A stretch of DNA of 6,181 nucleotides from Pseudomonadota bacterium (lineage in GTDB: Bacteria > Pseudomonadota > Alphaproteobacteria > Rhizobiales > Rhizobiaceae), in the NCBI GenBank assembly GCA_023451915.1, contig JAEXXS010000037.1, forward strand, positions 1-6,181. The letters are read 5' to 3'. The translations under genes and the position numbers were made by a program. Positions within the stretch are counted from its first letter, which is position 1. Each line of letters begins with the position of its first letter. The notes beneath the pieces are model-generated. The model worked only from the letters and a program-made list of their open reading frames with translations, was not told the DNA's origin and searched no databases. Positions 5,215 through 6,181 of the stretch are shown here, piece after piece.

Positions 5215-6066
5215 ATGAAAATCAATCCCGAATTGTTCCTGGGAATTCAATCCGTGTCGTTCGCCAAATCGTCAGCCACTTCGTTCTCGCCCGTTTACAG
5301 GATCGAAGGCGATTTTCGCCTCGGCCTGCTTCTGACCGCCGACCATGCACGGCGCGACGTGCCTGCCGAATACGGCAGTTTGGGCCTGGAAGAAAGCGAA
5401 TTCGACCGTCATATCGCTTATGACATCGGCGTCGAAGCCCTGACGCGGGCCCTGGCGGCCCGCCTTCAGACGCCGGCGGTGCTGGGCGGCTTTTCCCGTT
5501 TGCTGATCGATCCCAATCGCGGCGAGGATGACCCGACGCTCATCATGCAGCTCTCGGATGGCGCGGTTATCAGCGGCAATTATCCGATGTCGGCAGGCGA
5601 GCGGGAAGATCGGCTGACCCGTTTCTACCGTCCCTATCATGAGGCTGTGACGGAAATGAGCGCCCGCGTGGAACGCGAAAGCGGGCACGCGCCTTTCATC
5701 GTTTCGATCCATTCATTCACTCCGCGCTGGAAGGACAAGCCCCGCCCCTGGCAGATCGGTCTGCTGTGGGACAAGGACGACCGCGCCGTCGCGCCGCTTC
5801 TGTCGCTTTTGCGCGCCGAGCCCGGTCTGGTGGTCGGCGACAACGAACCTTATGACGGCGCATTGCGCAACGACGCCATGTATCGCCATGCCACGGCCAG
5901 GGGCTTTGCCCATGTGCTGATCGAAGTGCGGCAGGACCTGATCGCCGACGAGGCCGGAGCAGCGGAATGGGCGGAACGGCTTGCCCCGATGCTGCGGGAG
6001 ATCAACACGCTCGACGGCATACACGAGGTCCAGCATTTCGGCTCGCGCACCGGTCCGGTGGCGTGA
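5215..6066 (+). CDS. N-formylglutamate amidohydrolase family protein
   Basis: Family members hydrolyse N-formyl-L-glutamate to formate and glutamate, the last step of one histidine-degradation route, using a metal-dependent carboxypeptidase-like fold. This 283-residue product is close to the family's usual length. Family-type motifs are LLTADHARRDVP (39-50, with Asp43 and His44 as candidate ligands), FSRLLIDPNRGEDDP (93-107), IVSIHSFTPRW (162-172, His166), GDNEPYDG (208-215), and YRHATARGFAHVLIEVRQDLI (from 223, with Glu237 as a candidate ligand or catalytic residue). No other histidine-utilisation gene is nearby, so the substrate could be a different N-acyl amino acid. The start is uncertain. 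ATG 5215 lacks a clear Shine-Dalgarno site, while GTG 5254 has GGGA at 5241-5244 and still precedes the conserved domain. The gene is divergent from DUF1036-pyk. Confidence 0.85.
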   Translation: MKINPELFLGIQSVSFAKSSATSFSPVYRIEGDFRLGLLLTADHARRDVPAEYGSLGLEESEFDRHIAYDIGVEALTRALAARLQTPAVLGGFSRLLIDPNRGEDDPTLIMQLSDGAVISGNYPMSAGEREDRLTRFYRPYHEAVTEMSARVERESGHAPFIVSIHSFTPRWKDKPRPWQIGLLWDKDDRAVAPLLSLLRAEPGLVVGDNEPYDGALRNDAMYRHATARGFAHVLIEVRQDLIADEAGAAEWAERLAPMLREINTLDGIHEVQHFGSRTGPVA

Positions 6067-6074
6067 ACCGCCGC

Positions 6075-6103
6075 TTTTCCACAGTGTTCCACACTCTTCC
6101 ACA
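6075..6103 (+). promoter_or_regulatory. Three DnaA-box-like 9-mers at exact 10-bp spacing
   Basis: TTTTCCACA (6075-6083) matches the relaxed DnaA-box consensus TTWTNCACA. TGTTCCACA (6085-6093) and TCTTCCACA (6095-6103) each differ from it at one position. All three have the same orientation and a 10-bp period, so they face one side of the helix. The array begins eight bases after the amidohydrolase stop. It may bind DnaA to control a gene beyond the right edge or to titrate DnaA. It may equally be the operator of another regulator. Confidence 0.45.
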
Positions 6104-6148
6104 GGGTTTGACCCCATAAATCGTGCCGGGCGTCGAAAAGGCTCTTAA

Positions 6149-6172
6149 TTTTGCCCGCGACTCGCGGGAAAA
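6149..6172. other. GC-rich hairpin containing a GANTC site at the right edge
   Basis: CCCGCG (6154-6159) and CGCGGG (6163-6168) form a perfect 6-bp stem around ACT. TTTT and AAAA flanks (6149-6152 and 6169-6172) extend it past one unpaired G. The loop region carries GACTC (6159-6163), a GANTC sequence, the target of the alphaproteobacterial cell-cycle methylase CcrM. On neither strand does the stem run into a T-tract, so it is not an obvious intrinsic terminator. A single GANTC can occur by chance. Confidence 0.35.
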
Positions 6173-6181
6173 CCGGTGCAG

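Noticed and set aside
1..6181. CRISPR arrays, tRNA/rRNA genes, insertion sequences, toxin-antitoxin or defence genes
   Set aside because: No regularly spaced repeats, cloverleaf-like sequences, transposase motifs or defence-type protein domains were seen. All the larger genes are housekeeping or envelope types.

Overview
The window looks like a core chromosomal segment of an alphaproteobacterium. The best fit is Hyphomicrobiales, and Brucella/Ochrobactrum in particular. This rests on recognising the proteins (purE-purK, a zinc-ligand-poor L36 and a DUF1036-pyk pair), on GC-rich coding sequence with moderate-GC intergenic DNA, and on the style of the intergenic palindromes. The genus is recalled from protein and intergenic style and was not checked against a database. 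No phage, transposase, CRISPR array, tRNA or rRNA is visible.

Layout, left to right. A terminator hairpin (39-70) closes a gene lying off the left edge. purE (122-616) and purK (618-1706) follow as a tight two-gene operon for the AIR to N5-CAIR to CAIR carboxylation steps of purine synthesis. A perfect 10-bp hairpin follows purK. Next is rpmJ (1941-2066), encoding ribosomal protein L36, with a candidate promoter at 1796-1825, an attenuator-like hairpin with five Ts, and a 15-codon leader frame ending 5 nt before the rpmJ start. A second terminator-like hairpin after rpmJ overlaps the start codons of an exported TPR-repeat protein (2104-2826). On the minus strand, a DUF1036 exported small protein (5026-4565) and pyruvate kinase (4568-3132) form an ATGA-overlapping operon that converges on the TPR gene. 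On the plus strand, an N-formylglutamate amidohydrolase family gene (5215-6066) is divergent from the DUF1036 gene. The right edge (6067-6181) holds promoter-like DNA with three DnaA-box-like 9-mers exactly 10 bp apart.

The genes are ordinary housekeeping functions: purine synthesis, translation, envelope or periplasmic proteins, the last step of glycolysis, and formyl-amide hydrolysis. I found no new multi-gene system. The unusual content is non-coding. It comprises a roughly 120-bp nested palindrome and a 90-bp TAGAGC...GCTCTA element between the TPR gene and pyk, a hairpin that covers the TPR gene start, a structured rpmJ leader, and the phased DnaA-box-like triplet at the right end.
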